Part shown: piece by piece, positions 41,187-49,726 of the stretch | Layout: each line of letters starts with the position of its first letter | How positions within the stretch are numbered: the stretch's first letter is position 1 | Source: Candidatus Saccharicenans sp. | GTDB taxonomy: Bacteria > Acidobacteriota > Aminicenantia > Aminicenantales > Saccharicenantaceae | Length of the DNA: 64,000 bases | Reading direction: 5' to 3' | NCBI GenBank assembly: GCA_030018265.1 | Contig: JASEFX010000005.1 | Span: 44,556-108,555, forward strand | Translations under genes and position numbers: made by a program | The notes under the pieces: model-generated | The model's database searches: none | What the model saw: the letters and a program-made list of their open reading frames with translations, nothing else | What the model was told of the DNA's origin: nothing

Positions 41187-42059
41187 ATGGAAAGCATTGG
41201 CCAGCAGCTTAAAAAAGAACGAGAAGCCCGGGGACTTACTCTAAAAGATATCTCCCTCGAAACAAAAATCAGCCTTCGCTATCTTGAAGCCATTGAAGAT
41301 GATCGTCTGGAATTACTGCCTGGCGGTTTCTTCACCCGGCAGATTATAAAAACTTACCTGACCCGTATCGGACTGAAGCCTGAAGAATGGCTGGCTAAGT
41401 TCAACCTGCCCGGGCAGAAATCAGAAGAAAAGCCACCGGAAAAGGAAAAAGAAGGTGGCGAGAAAGATGAGCCCGGGACCGGAGAAATAAAGTATTACCT
41501 GGCTTCAAAAGAAAAAATTCCGGCCGCGCCGGAAAGCCCCCGGGAGAAAGAATTCCCTCTGAACAGAGTAATCTGGATCAGCCTGTCGGTCATCATCTTC
41601 GGTCTTTTTGTTTTTCTTATTTACCTCTCCATAAAAATGACTGAGAAAGAGGTGTCCGGAAGAGATGCTCGAGAAAAATATTCTGTCCAGGTGGTAATTC
41701 CTTCAGAAGAAAAAGAAGAGCTGGCCGCCGCGACCGGAACCCAGGTCGAGAAAGAAACCCCACCGCCACCGCAGATTTCCGGCCTGACCCTTGAACTTGA
41801 GTTCAACGAAGATTGCTGGATTCAGGTTTACGCTGACGGAAACCTGGTGGTGGATGGCTTGAAGCAGGAAGGATTCCGGATTCAGGTGCGGGCAGAATCG
41901 GAACTGGTGATAAATCTGGGAAACGCCGGAGGGGTGAGCTATAGGTTAAACGGAAGAGCGGGAATACCTTTCGGCCGGCGGGGAGCCGTGGTGAAAAATA
42001 TCAGGATAACGGGTGAAAATTATTCCCAATTCCTGCAGCCGGAAAAGAGTCCGGAATAA
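41187..42059 (+). CDS. RodZ-like HTH/TM/DUF4115 protein
   Basis: IGQQLKKEREARGLTLKDISLETKISLRYLEAIE; TM; LELEFNEDCWIQVYADG. Confidence 0.85.
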   Translation: MESIGQQLKKEREARGLTLKDISLETKISLRYLEAIEDDRLELLPGGFFTRQIIKTYLTRIGLKPEEWLAKFNLPGQKSEEKPPEKEKEGGEKDEPGTGEIKYYLASKEKIPAAPESPREKEFPLNRVIWISLSVIIFGLFVFLIYLSIKMTEKEVSGRDAREKYSVQVVIPSEEKEELAAATGTQVEKETPPPPQISGLTLELEFNEDCWIQVYADGNLVVDGLKQEGFRIQVRAESELVINLGNAGGVSYRLNGRAGIPFGRRGAVVKNIRITGENYSQFLQPEKSPE

Positions 42060-42108
42060 ATCTATTTTTGCTTTAATCAAATCTGTCTGACAGGGGCCAT
42101 CGTCCGGA

Positions 42109-42843
42109 ATGCCGATCGATCAGTCGGAAGCGATTATTCTCAGAACAGAAAATTTTGCCGAACAGGACAAGCTCGTGGTGTTTTTTTCGAAGGAAAAAGG
42201 GCTCGTGCGGGGGATAGCCAAAGGAGCCAGAAAATTCAACAACCGGTTCGGAAGCAGTCTCGAGCCTTTTTCCGTGGTGAAAATATTTTATTATGAAAAA
42301 GAGCAGAGCGACCTGGTAACCATCAGCAACTGTGACCTGCTGGAATCCGCTTTTGACCTCTTCAGAAACCCGAAAATGGCCTGTCTTTTTTCCTACATCG
42401 CCGAGCTGACGGAAAAGTTCTCTCCTTACAAAACAGGGGAAGAAAAGTTATTCCGGCTTCTGCACAGCCTGATAAAAGCGGCCCGCGGCGGTCAGGCGCT
42501 CGATGTCCTGGCCAGGTACTTTGAGTTCTGGTTTCTGAAAATCAACGGGCTGCTGCCGGATTTTCAGTTCTGTCAGAAATGCCGGAAGCCGATCGGAGGC
42601 GCGGCCTGGATGGAACCGCAGAAGGACGGAATCCTCTGTCAGAAATGCGCCAGGGAGAAAAAACACGAGGTTACTCTTCTGATGCGCCAGGTCATCAAGT
42701 GGATGAGAAAGAATCCGCCTGAAGCCAGTCCCCCTCCGGAATGGTCACCCGGAGAATGGAAGCAGCTCGGTCGTCTTTTTCAGTCGATAATAACTTTTCA
42801 CCTGGAAGAGACACCCCGGAGTCTAAATTTGCTGGATTTCTGA
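42109..42843 (+). CDS. recO: DNA repair protein RecO
   Basis: SEAIILRTENFAEQDKLVVFFSKEKGLVRGIAKGARK; CQKC...CQKC zinc motif. Confidence 0.92.
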   Translation: MPIDQSEAIILRTENFAEQDKLVVFFSKEKGLVRGIAKGARKFNNRFGSSLEPFSVVKIFYYEKEQSDLVTISNCDLLESAFDLFRNPKMACLFSYIAELTEKFSPYKTGEEKLFRLLHSLIKAARGGQALDVLARYFEFWFLKINGLLPDFQFCQKCRKPIGGAAWMEPQKDGILCQKCAREKKHEVTLLMRQVIKWMRKNPPEASPPPEWSPGEWKQLGRLFQSIITFHLEETPRSLNLLDF

Positions 42844-42892
42844 AAAGGCTCAATGATATCTTTATTATAGCGGGCAACAGGAGCAAAAAGTC

Positions 42893-45022
42893 TTGGCTTC
42901 GGGTTATTTCAGAAAACTGACTCTCAGAAACACCTGGCTGACGCTGATCATCTTTGCCATTCCTTTTCTTGCTCTTCTCCTCCTGGTAGACCTTAAAATC
43001 AGCCGGATGATCAAAAACCAGATAAATTCCCAGCTGGCCGCCGCTGTTCAGGATAACCTCAAGACCATCAAGCTTTTTATTGACGACCGTCTGGCCGACC
43101 TGGGTTCAGCTTCCCAGATGCCCTGCCTGGATTTCGGCTGCCTGCCCGACCAGGAAAAAATATTCTTAAACCTGATCCGGGAGAAAAAATGGTACGATTT
43201 CATTTTCATAGCCGATCCCGCCGGCCAGATCATCAAATCATACAATCGAGAACTCAAGGGTGATATCTCCAGCCGTGATTATTTCCAGGCTTCCATCAAA
43301 GGTTATCCCCACATCTCGGATATCTTTCAATCCGACATAACGGGAACCAGCGTGATGGTAATCTCCCAGCCCTTGTTTAATCGAAATAACGAAATCATCG
43401 GCGTAGCCGGGGCCTCGATCAACCTGGAATATCTGTATGGACTGATTTCCGACCTCAGGCTCGGGCGAACGAGCGAACTGTTTCTGCTGAATGACAGAGG
43501 TGAAATCCTCTCGCCGACCAAGCTGGGTGCTTTTCCCTTTGCCGAAAAAGCTTTCTCCGGCGAGCAAAACCCCCACCGGGGAGAAAAGGGAGTTATAGTT
43601 CACCGGGATTATCGAGGAGAAGAGGTTCTCTGCGCCTTTCAGCGACTTCCCGGAACCAGCATCTATCTGGCATCTGAAATGGACCTTAAGGAAGCTCTCC
43701 TCCCCGTTAGCAATTTTAACCGGCTGATCGTTTATTTCTTTCTGCCTTCACTTGTCTTCCTGATAATCATTTCCAATCTTTATTCCAGAAGGGTCACAGG
43801 CCTGATACAGAAATTAACCACCAACTTATCGCGGGCGCTGGAAGAATGCCGTGAGCGAAGACAGCAGCTCGACCGGATCAATCGGGAACTCGAAGGGAAA
43901 ATACTCGAAAGCCAGCGACTGGCGGCAGAACTTCAGCTCTCCGAACAATACATCCTTCATCTTATAGACAGCATTTCTCTGGGGCTGGCCGGTATCGACC
44001 TCGAAGGCAGAATTACCCGGTTTAACAAACACTTTGCCTCTATCTTTTCTCTTGAAGAGGAAAGAAAAGGAGATTATCTGCTGACGGCGGTGCCGGCTCT
44101 TAACGAAAAGGACATAGAAGAAGCCATAAGGCTTACAGCTGAAGAAGCTGTCCCCCATCACCTGACCGCAAGAAAAATTGACCGCGGTCACGGCGAGGAA
44201 TATCTTAACCTTTCCTTCTTCCCGATCGTTAACGGAAATAATCGCCTGCTGGGAATCACCCTGCTGGTGGAAAACGTTACAGAAAAGGAAAAACTCAGAA
44301 CCAAACTGGCTGAATACGAGAAATTATCAGCCCTGAGCCAGCTGGCGCTCGGAGCGGCTCATGAAATAAACAATCCGCTGCTGGGAATTTCTTCTTTTCT
44401 GGAAATTCTCCAGGAAGAAACGACCGACCCCCGGAAAAAGCAGCAGATTGAAGTTGTCCTGGAAAACGTTTACCGCATTTCCCAGACGATCAGGGGACTT
44501 CTCGATTTCGCCCGACCGACTCCACCCCGTTTTACCAGAGTCAATCTGAATCAGGTAATAGAAGAAACTCTGGCTTTTCTCGCACACCAGCCGATCTTCA
44601 AGAAAGTGCGCATAGAGCAGAGATTGTATCCCCGGCTACCGCCGATCACCGCTGACCTCAATCAAATAAGACAGATTCTTACTAACATTTTCATAAACGC
44701 GGCCCAGGCGATGCCCGAGGGAGGAGTGCTATCCGTAAGTACGGCCAAAGTAAAATTCGAGGATTTTGTTCAAGTGGAAATCGCTGACACCGGCATCGGC
44801 ATGAGCCCCGAAGACCTCAAGAGAATATTTGACCCGTTCTTCACCACGAAAAAAACCCAGGGAACGGGACTGGGGTTGAGCATCAGCCTGTCTTACATAA
44901 AAAATCATAACGGAGATATTCAGGTTAGAAGTCAGCCGGGAAAAGGCACCACCGTTATCATCACCCTCCCCATCCACCAGAAAGGGAGAAGGCCGGAAGG
45001 TACCGAGGAGGTCATAAATTGA
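42893..45022 (+). CDS. membrane sensor histidine kinase (Cache-like sensor, PAS, HisKA, HATPase; NtrB-like), TTG start
   Basis: ALGAAHEINNPLLGISSFLEIL H-box; N/G boxes ADTGIGMSPEDLKRIFDPFFTTKKTQGTGLGLSIS. Confidence 0.93.
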   Translation: MASGYFRKLTLRNTWLTLIIFAIPFLALLLLVDLKISRMIKNQINSQLAAAVQDNLKTIKLFIDDRLADLGSASQMPCLDFGCLPDQEKIFLNLIREKKWYDFIFIADPAGQIIKSYNRELKGDISSRDYFQASIKGYPHISDIFQSDITGTSVMVISQPLFNRNNEIIGVAGASINLEYLYGLISDLRLGRTSELFLLNDRGEILSPTKLGAFPFAEKAFSGEQNPHRGEKGVIVHRDYRGEEVLCAFQRLPGTSIYLASEMDLKEALLPVSNFNRLIVYFFLPSLVFLIIISNLYSRRVTGLIQKLTTNLSRALEECRERRQQLDRINRELEGKILESQRLAAELQLSEQYILHLIDSISLGLAGIDLEGRITRFNKHFASIFSLEEERKGDYLLTAVPALNEKDIEEAIRLTAEEAVPHHLTARKIDRGHGEEYLNLSFFPIVNGNNRLLGITLLVENVTEKEKLRTKLAEYEKLSALSQLALGAAHEINNPLLGISSFLEILQEETTDPRKKQQIEVVLENVYRISQTIRGLLDFARPTPPRFTRVNLNQVIEETLAFLAHQPIFKKVRIEQRLYPRLPPITADLNQIRQILTNIFINAAQAMPEGGVLSVSTAKVKFEDFVQVEIADTGIGMSPEDLKRIFDPFFTTKKTQGTGLGLSISLSYIKNHNGDIQVRSQPGKGTTVIITLPIHQKGRRPEGTEEVIN

Positions 45023-46383
45023 AAAGATTTTCCATAATGGTGGTCGACGATGAAATCCTCACCCTTAACAATCTGAAGAAAGCTCTGGAAAAAGAAAATT
45101 ATGAAGTCATTCTGTCTGAATCGGGGGAAAAGGCTCTGGAATTGCTTGAATCCTACCGACCGCATCTTATCCTTCTCGACCTGGTGCTTCCGGGCATCTC
45201 CGGACTGGAAGTTCTGAAAAAAGTCAGGGAAACAGACAGGGAAATAATCGTCATCATGATGTCCGCCTACGAGATCCTGGAAAAAGCCGTCGAAGCCATG
45301 AAACTCGGCGCCTACGACTATCTGCTGAAACCCTTTAAGTTGAGCGACCTGAAAGCCACCATCCAGAGAGCGCTGGACACTCTTTCTTTGAGATTAAGGT
45401 TTCTGGAAGAACTGGAAAAAGAAAAAAGCCGTTATTATTTCGGAAAGATAATCGCTCACAGCAAAAAAATGAAAGACGTTCTGGATCTGGCAGCCCGGGT
45501 GGCCCAGTCAGACAGAACAACCGTTCTGCTCCAGGGAGAAAGCGGAACCGGAAAGGAGCTTCTGGCCAGGGCGATCCACTACCACAGTCCGCGCGCGGAA
45601 AAATCGATTGTGGCCATTAACTGTGCGGCCATTCCGGAGAATCTTCTGGAAAGCGAGCTTTTCGGTTATGAACCCGGCGCCTTTACCGACGCCAGAAGAA
45701 GAAAAACAGGACTGCTGGAGAAAGCGGACGAAGGAACTGTTTTTTTTGATGAGATCGGGGATATGTCGCTTGCGCTTCAGGCAAAGATTCTCAGGGTGAT
45801 TGAAGACGGAACCTTCACCAGGCTCGGCGGGATCCAGCCTGTTCGGATCAACGTCAGAATCATCGCGGCCACCAATAAAGACCTGGCCAGGGAGGTAGAA
45901 AAAGGCAACTTCCGTTCAGACCTTTTTTACCGCCTGAACGTCGTGCCCATCCACCTCCCGCCGCTGAGAGAAAGGAGAGAAGACATCATCCCTTTAGCCT
46001 TATTTTTTATGGAAGAATTCAACCGGGAAATCAAAAGAAATTTCAAGGGCCTGGAATCCGAGGCCGCCAAAGTACTCATCAATTATTCCTGGCCGGGCAA
46101 CGTGCGGGAGCTGAGAAACACCATCGAAAGGATTATGTCCCTCTATCAGGCGGAAACTATACGGTTTGAATTTTTACCAGGAGAAATAAGACAGGAAATT
46201 AACCCGGATGAAGAAAAAATACTGACTGAATTGAGCCAGAACTGGCCAACCCTGGAACAGCTGGAAATAAACTACATTAAAAAAGTGCTCGAGCGAACCG
46301 ACTATAACAGATCCCGGACAGCGAAGATCCTCGGAATCAATCCTGCCACCCTCTACCGCAAGCTCAAAAACTGGAATCTCTGA
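45019..46383 (+). CDS. sigma-54-dependent response regulator (NtrC family)
   Basis: LLDLVLPG receiver; GESGTGKELLARAIHYHS; GAFTDARRRKTGLLEKADEGTVFFDEIGD; Fis-type HTH at C-terminus. Confidence 0.96.
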   Translation: MKRFSIMVVDDEILTLNNLKKALEKENYEVILSESGEKALELLESYRPHLILLDLVLPGISGLEVLKKVRETDREIIVIMMSAYEILEKAVEAMKLGAYDYLLKPFKLSDLKATIQRALDTLSLRLRFLEELEKEKSRYYFGKIIAHSKKMKDVLDLAARVAQSDRTTVLLQGESGTGKELLARAIHYHSPRAEKSIVAINCAAIPENLLESELFGYEPGAFTDARRRKTGLLEKADEGTVFFDEIGDMSLALQAKILRVIEDGTFTRLGGIQPVRINVRIIAATNKDLAREVEKGNFRSDLFYRLNVVPIHLPPLRERREDIIPLALFFMEEFNREIKRNFKGLESEAAKVLINYSWPGNVRELRNTIERIMSLYQAETIRFEFLPGEIRQEINPDEEKILTELSQNWPTLEQLEINYIKKVLERTDYNRSRTAKILGINPATLYRKLKNWNL

Positions 46384-46384
46384 G

Positions 46385-46416
46385 TTTTGCAATTTGCAAT
46401 ATTGCAAATTGCAAAA
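46385..46416. promoter_or_regulatory. perfect 32-bp palindrome, candidate UAS for the upstream NtrC-family regulator
   Basis: TTTTGCAATTTGCAATATTGCAAATTGCAAAA is its own reverse complement; four TTGCAA units at 46387, 46394, 46402, 46409. Confidence 0.8.
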
Positions 46417-46465
46417 ACAGGCGTTTTTAGTTTTTTCTTTTCATTTATTTTCAACTATTTAAATC

Positions 46466-46481
46466 TGGCACGAGAAATGCA
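46466..46481 (+). promoter_or_regulatory. sigma-54 promoter (TGGCACGAGAAATGCA)
   Basis: GG-N10-GC spacing and TGGCAC -24 element; 24 bp before the 83-aa ORF. Confidence 0.85.
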
Positions 46482-46505
46482 TTCAATTAAAGGTGGAGGG
46501 AAGAT

Positions 46506-46757
46506 ATGAAAAACATAATCTCTCTTCCGGTAGAAAAACAGGAAGAAAAGAAAAAACCCGAGCAGAAAGCCCGCATCATCAAATTTCCCGACATCACCCG
46601 GCTGAAGAAAGAAAAATCTGCTTCAAAAAAATCTAACACGGTGAAGCTTACCACCCATTATTTATATTACAAGGGTAGGAAAATACCCATCACTCAGTTT
46701 GAAAAGGCTGGTTACGGAAAACTTCTCAGACTGCTGGTAAAAGAAATTACAGAATAA
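46506..46757 (+). CDS. hypothetical basic small protein (83 aa), first gene of predicted sigma-54 operon
   Basis: AGGTGGAGGG ribosome-binding site; directly downstream of sigma-54 promoter; Lys-rich linkers. Confidence 0.75.
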   Translation: MKNIISLPVEKQEEKKKPEQKARIIKFPDITRLKKEKSASKKSNTVKLTTHYLYYKGRKIPITQFEKAGYGKLLRLLVKEITE

Positions 46758-46768
46758 GAGAGAAAGAT

Positions 46769-48070
46769 ATGCCAGAAAAAGCAAAAATCCATTATATACA
46801 CCCGGTGCCGGAGCCAAAACCCGCGGAAGAATACGATCCATTCTTTGAAGCCACGATGCAGTTTGAGAAAGCAGCCAACTTCCTCGACCTCGATCCCTGG
46901 ATTTACCAGCGGCTAAAATACCCGGAGAGAGAACTGACCGTTCATTTCCCGATCACCATGGACGACGGTCGGGTTGAAGTGTTTTCAGGTTTCCGGGTAC
47001 AGCATTCAACAGTCAGAGGCCCGGCTAAAGGCGGAATCAGATTCTCTCCAAATGCTTCCCTCAGCGAATGCAAAGCGTTAGCCACCTGGATGACCTGGAA
47101 ATGCGCCGTACTCGACCTGCCGTTTGGCGGAGGAAAAGGAGCGGTAATCTGCGACCCGTTGAGAATGTCAGAAAATGAACTCAGAAAGCTGACTAAAGAA
47201 TACACCCTGGCCATAAGAGATATAATCGGTCCCTACAAAGACGTCCCCGCTCCGGACATGTTTACCAACGCTCAGACCATGGCCTGGATAGCGGACGCTT
47301 ACAGCCAGGCCTGCGGTTATCTTGAACCAGCCGTGGTCACTGGAAAACCTGTCCACCTCGGAGGCTCCCAGGGCCGGGCGATGGCCACCGGACTCGGGCT
47401 GTATTTCGTCCTGGAAGAAGCTCTCAAATATCTCGGGATGAATTTGCAGGGCAGAACCGTGGCCATCCTGGGTTTTGGAAACGTTGGATCCTCAATCGCC
47501 AAACTCGTGCATAAAGCTGGTTGCAGGATCATCGCGGTAACCGACATCTTTGGTGGAATATACAGCGAAAAGGGAATTGATCCTTTTGAACTGGAAAAGC
47601 AGGTAAAACAGACAGGCTCGGTGGTAAATTTCCCGGGCACTGAGCCCGTTGATAACGAAAGCCTGATCGCTCTTGACTGCGACATTCTCATCCCTGCCGC
47701 CACCGAGGGGCAGATTCACAAAGGAAAAGCCTCTCAGGTGAAAGCCCGGATAGTACTGGAAGGAGCCAACGGACCGACCACCAACGAAGCTGACCGTATT
47801 CTGGTGGAAAAGGGGGTCCTGGTATGTCCGGACATTCTGGCCAACGCCGGCGGAGTTACCGTCTCTTATCTTGAATGGGTGCAGGACCTGCAGCGTTATT
47901 TCTTCACCGAAGAAGAAGTCGTGGACAAACTGGAAAAAAAGATGAAAAGAGCCTTTCACGAAGTGATTGACATAATGGAAAAGAATAAATTACCGATGAG
48001 AGAAGCGGCTTATGTCCTGGCCGTCGGCCGGGTAGCCGAATCCCTCAAGGCTCTGGGCCGTGCAGCCTGA
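46769..48070 (+). CDS. gdhA: Glu/Leu/Phe/Val dehydrogenase (glutamate dehydrogenase type)
   Basis: GPAKGGIRF, MTWKCAVLDLPFGGGKG, PAPDMFTNAQTMAW, GFGNVGSSIAKL, EGANGPTTNEAD. Confidence 0.93.
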   Translation: MPEKAKIHYIHPVPEPKPAEEYDPFFEATMQFEKAANFLDLDPWIYQRLKYPERELTVHFPITMDDGRVEVFSGFRVQHSTVRGPAKGGIRFSPNASLSECKALATWMTWKCAVLDLPFGGGKGAVICDPLRMSENELRKLTKEYTLAIRDIIGPYKDVPAPDMFTNAQTMAWIADAYSQACGYLEPAVVTGKPVHLGGSQGRAMATGLGLYFVLEEALKYLGMNLQGRTVAILGFGNVGSSIAKLVHKAGCRIIAVTDIFGGIYSEKGIDPFELEKQVKQTGSVVNFPGTEPVDNESLIALDCDILIPAATEGQIHKGKASQVKARIVLEGANGPTTNEADRILVEKGVLVCPDILANAGGVTVSYLEWVQDLQRYFFTEEEVVDKLEKKMKRAFHEVIDIMEKNKLPMREAAYVLAVGRVAESLKALGRAA

Positions 48071-48110
48071 GCCCGCCTGACCGTTTTCCTTCTTAACCTA
48101 ATTCCCTCCG

Positions 48111-48140
48111 GGGAGGGCACCAGCCCTCCCTTTTCTTTTT
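48111..48140 (+). terminator. Rho-independent terminator after gdhA
   Basis: GGGAGGGC-ACCA-GCCCTCCC followed by TTTTCTTTTT. Confidence 0.92.
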
Positions 48141-48143
48141 ACT

Positions 48144-48398
48144 CTAAACCAGATAACTTATGACTTTGCCCTCGGCATCGCAATTTCTGAACCAGGCCAG
48201 CACAGGTTTGCCGCCGGCATCATAAAACTTGCCCAGAATGATTATGATCAAATCATAGAGCCAGCCTATTCCCAGACAGCCGAAGGTAAACAACCAGATG
48301 AGACCGGTTCCGGTCTTCCCCACATAAAAACGATGTCCGCCGAAAATGCCAAAAAGCCAGCAGAAAAGAAAAGCCACCACACGGGATTTTTCCGACAC
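48144..48398 (-). CDS. TM2-domain membrane protein
   Basis: VVAFLFCWLFGIFGGHRFYVGKTGTGLIWLFTFGCLGIGWLYDLI. Confidence 0.85.
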   Translation of the reverse strand: MSEKSRVVAFLFCWLFGIFGGHRFYVGKTGTGLIWLFTFGCLGIGWLYDLIIIILGKFYDAGGKPVLAWFRNCDAEGKVISYLV

Positions 48399-48489
48399 AT
48401 TGACCTCCGTTTTGCCTTAAATTTAGATAATTTAATCAACCCCAGATTAGCAAATTGTCTCAGGCGATGTCAAAGCCAGCGGAAGAAAA

Positions 48490-49359
48490 TCATTTCTGAT
48501 GGTTTCCAGGCTTAAAATAATAAGGTTCGAAGGCCTCTTTAAGAAGGTCAGCTTCTTCTTCAGAAATGATCCGATCTTCCAGAACCACATTTACCCTGAA
48601 TCCATTTTCCGTCACTTCCACCAGCATAAAGAAGTTGCGGCCGCCGGCTCTGACATAATCTTTATGCAGCGGAGTGTTGCCGCCACCGGCCACGTAATAA
48701 ATCAGTCCATCATAGATTCTGGTCGGGCCGAAGCGGTGAGTGTGCCCGGCGAACACAGCTCGAACCCTGCTTCTCAGGAGCAGCGGGTGAATTTTTTCAA
48801 ACCAGAATTCCCTCCATTCCAGCCTGACATTCCTGGCTTTTAGATCCCAGACGGGGATATGGACAAAAACGAAAGCCCCTTCCCATCGCGGATTCTTTAA
48901 GTCTTCTTCCAGCCATTGCAGCTGTTCCACTCCGATTTTCCCCCACTGCCCATCCTCCAGATTATTCAGCAGGACGAAATGATAATTTTTGTGATCAAAA
49001 GAGTAATAGGTCTTTTTGAAAATATCGAGATAAATTTGCCTCGACCGCTGATTGAAGATATCATGGTTGCCCGGAATCTGGTGGTAGGGAGGTTCAAAGC
49101 ATTTTATCACCTGCAGATATCTCTCCCACTGCGGTCTGGTGCTTTTCAACCCGTAGCCATAAATCATGTCTCCCGTATGGATTACCAGGTCGGGTTTCAG
49201 AATGTTTACCCGCTGGCACATCCATTCCAGCTGAGAGAAATCTTTCTGATTCAGAAAAGGCGGATTTGTGTCCGAGAGAACCGCAAACCTCAGCGTTTCT
49301 GCCTGGAGAAATAAGCTGAGAATTAGAGTTAACGTAAAAATCGACAAAGACTTTTTCAT
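48490..49359 (-). CDS. secreted calcineurin-like metallophosphoesterase
   Basis: Signal peptide; AVLSDTNPP, IHTGDMIYG, PGNHDIF, AGHTHRFGP. Confidence 0.9.
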   Translation of the reverse strand: MKKSLSIFTLTLILSLFLQAETLRFAVLSDTNPPFLNQKDFSQLEWMCQRVNILKPDLVIHTGDMIYGYGLKSTRPQWERYLQVIKCFEPPYHQIPGNHDIFNQRSRQIYLDIFKKTYYSFDHKNYHFVLLNNLEDGQWGKIGVEQLQWLEEDLKNPRWEGAFVFVHIPVWDLKARNVRLEWREFWFEKIHPLLLRSRVRAVFAGHTHRFGPTRIYDGLIYYVAGGGNTPLHKDYVRAGGRNFFMLVEVTENGFRVNVVLEDRIISEEEADLLKEAFEPYYFKPGNHQK

Positions 49360-49618
49360 CTGATTCCTTTACCTGCTGCCATTATATAACTTTTTCTGCG
49401 TTAAATTAGTTACTATAATTTTCAATACTCGCTTAAAAGATTTCTCCAGCAAATTTTGTATAAGCAGACTTCGAAAACCGATTCAAGCAACCGGGTCTCG
49501 GATAAAACTAATTTCAGATAATAAAAATATATCAAATTAAGATTGCGTACAAAACCATGTGCTCAGGTGGTTTACACTCCCAGCAGCAAGAGTAAAAACC
49601 AGAGCTTCTTTCCGAGCT

Positions 49619-49666
49619 TTCTTTAATTATGGATAATTAAAGAAGGGCGGCCTTTCGGCCGCCCTT
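49619..49666. terminator. two abutting inverted repeats (AT-rich then GC-rich), likely bidirectional terminator region
   Basis: TTCTTTAATTAT-GG-ATAATTAAAGAA (49619-49644) and AAGGGCGGCC-TTTC-GGCCGCCCTT (49643-49666). Confidence 0.7.
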
Positions 49667-49726
49667 CCCTGGAAACTTTTTCCAGAAATCGTGCAGACTT
49701 TAAGATCGCTTAATCCTGCACCGCTT

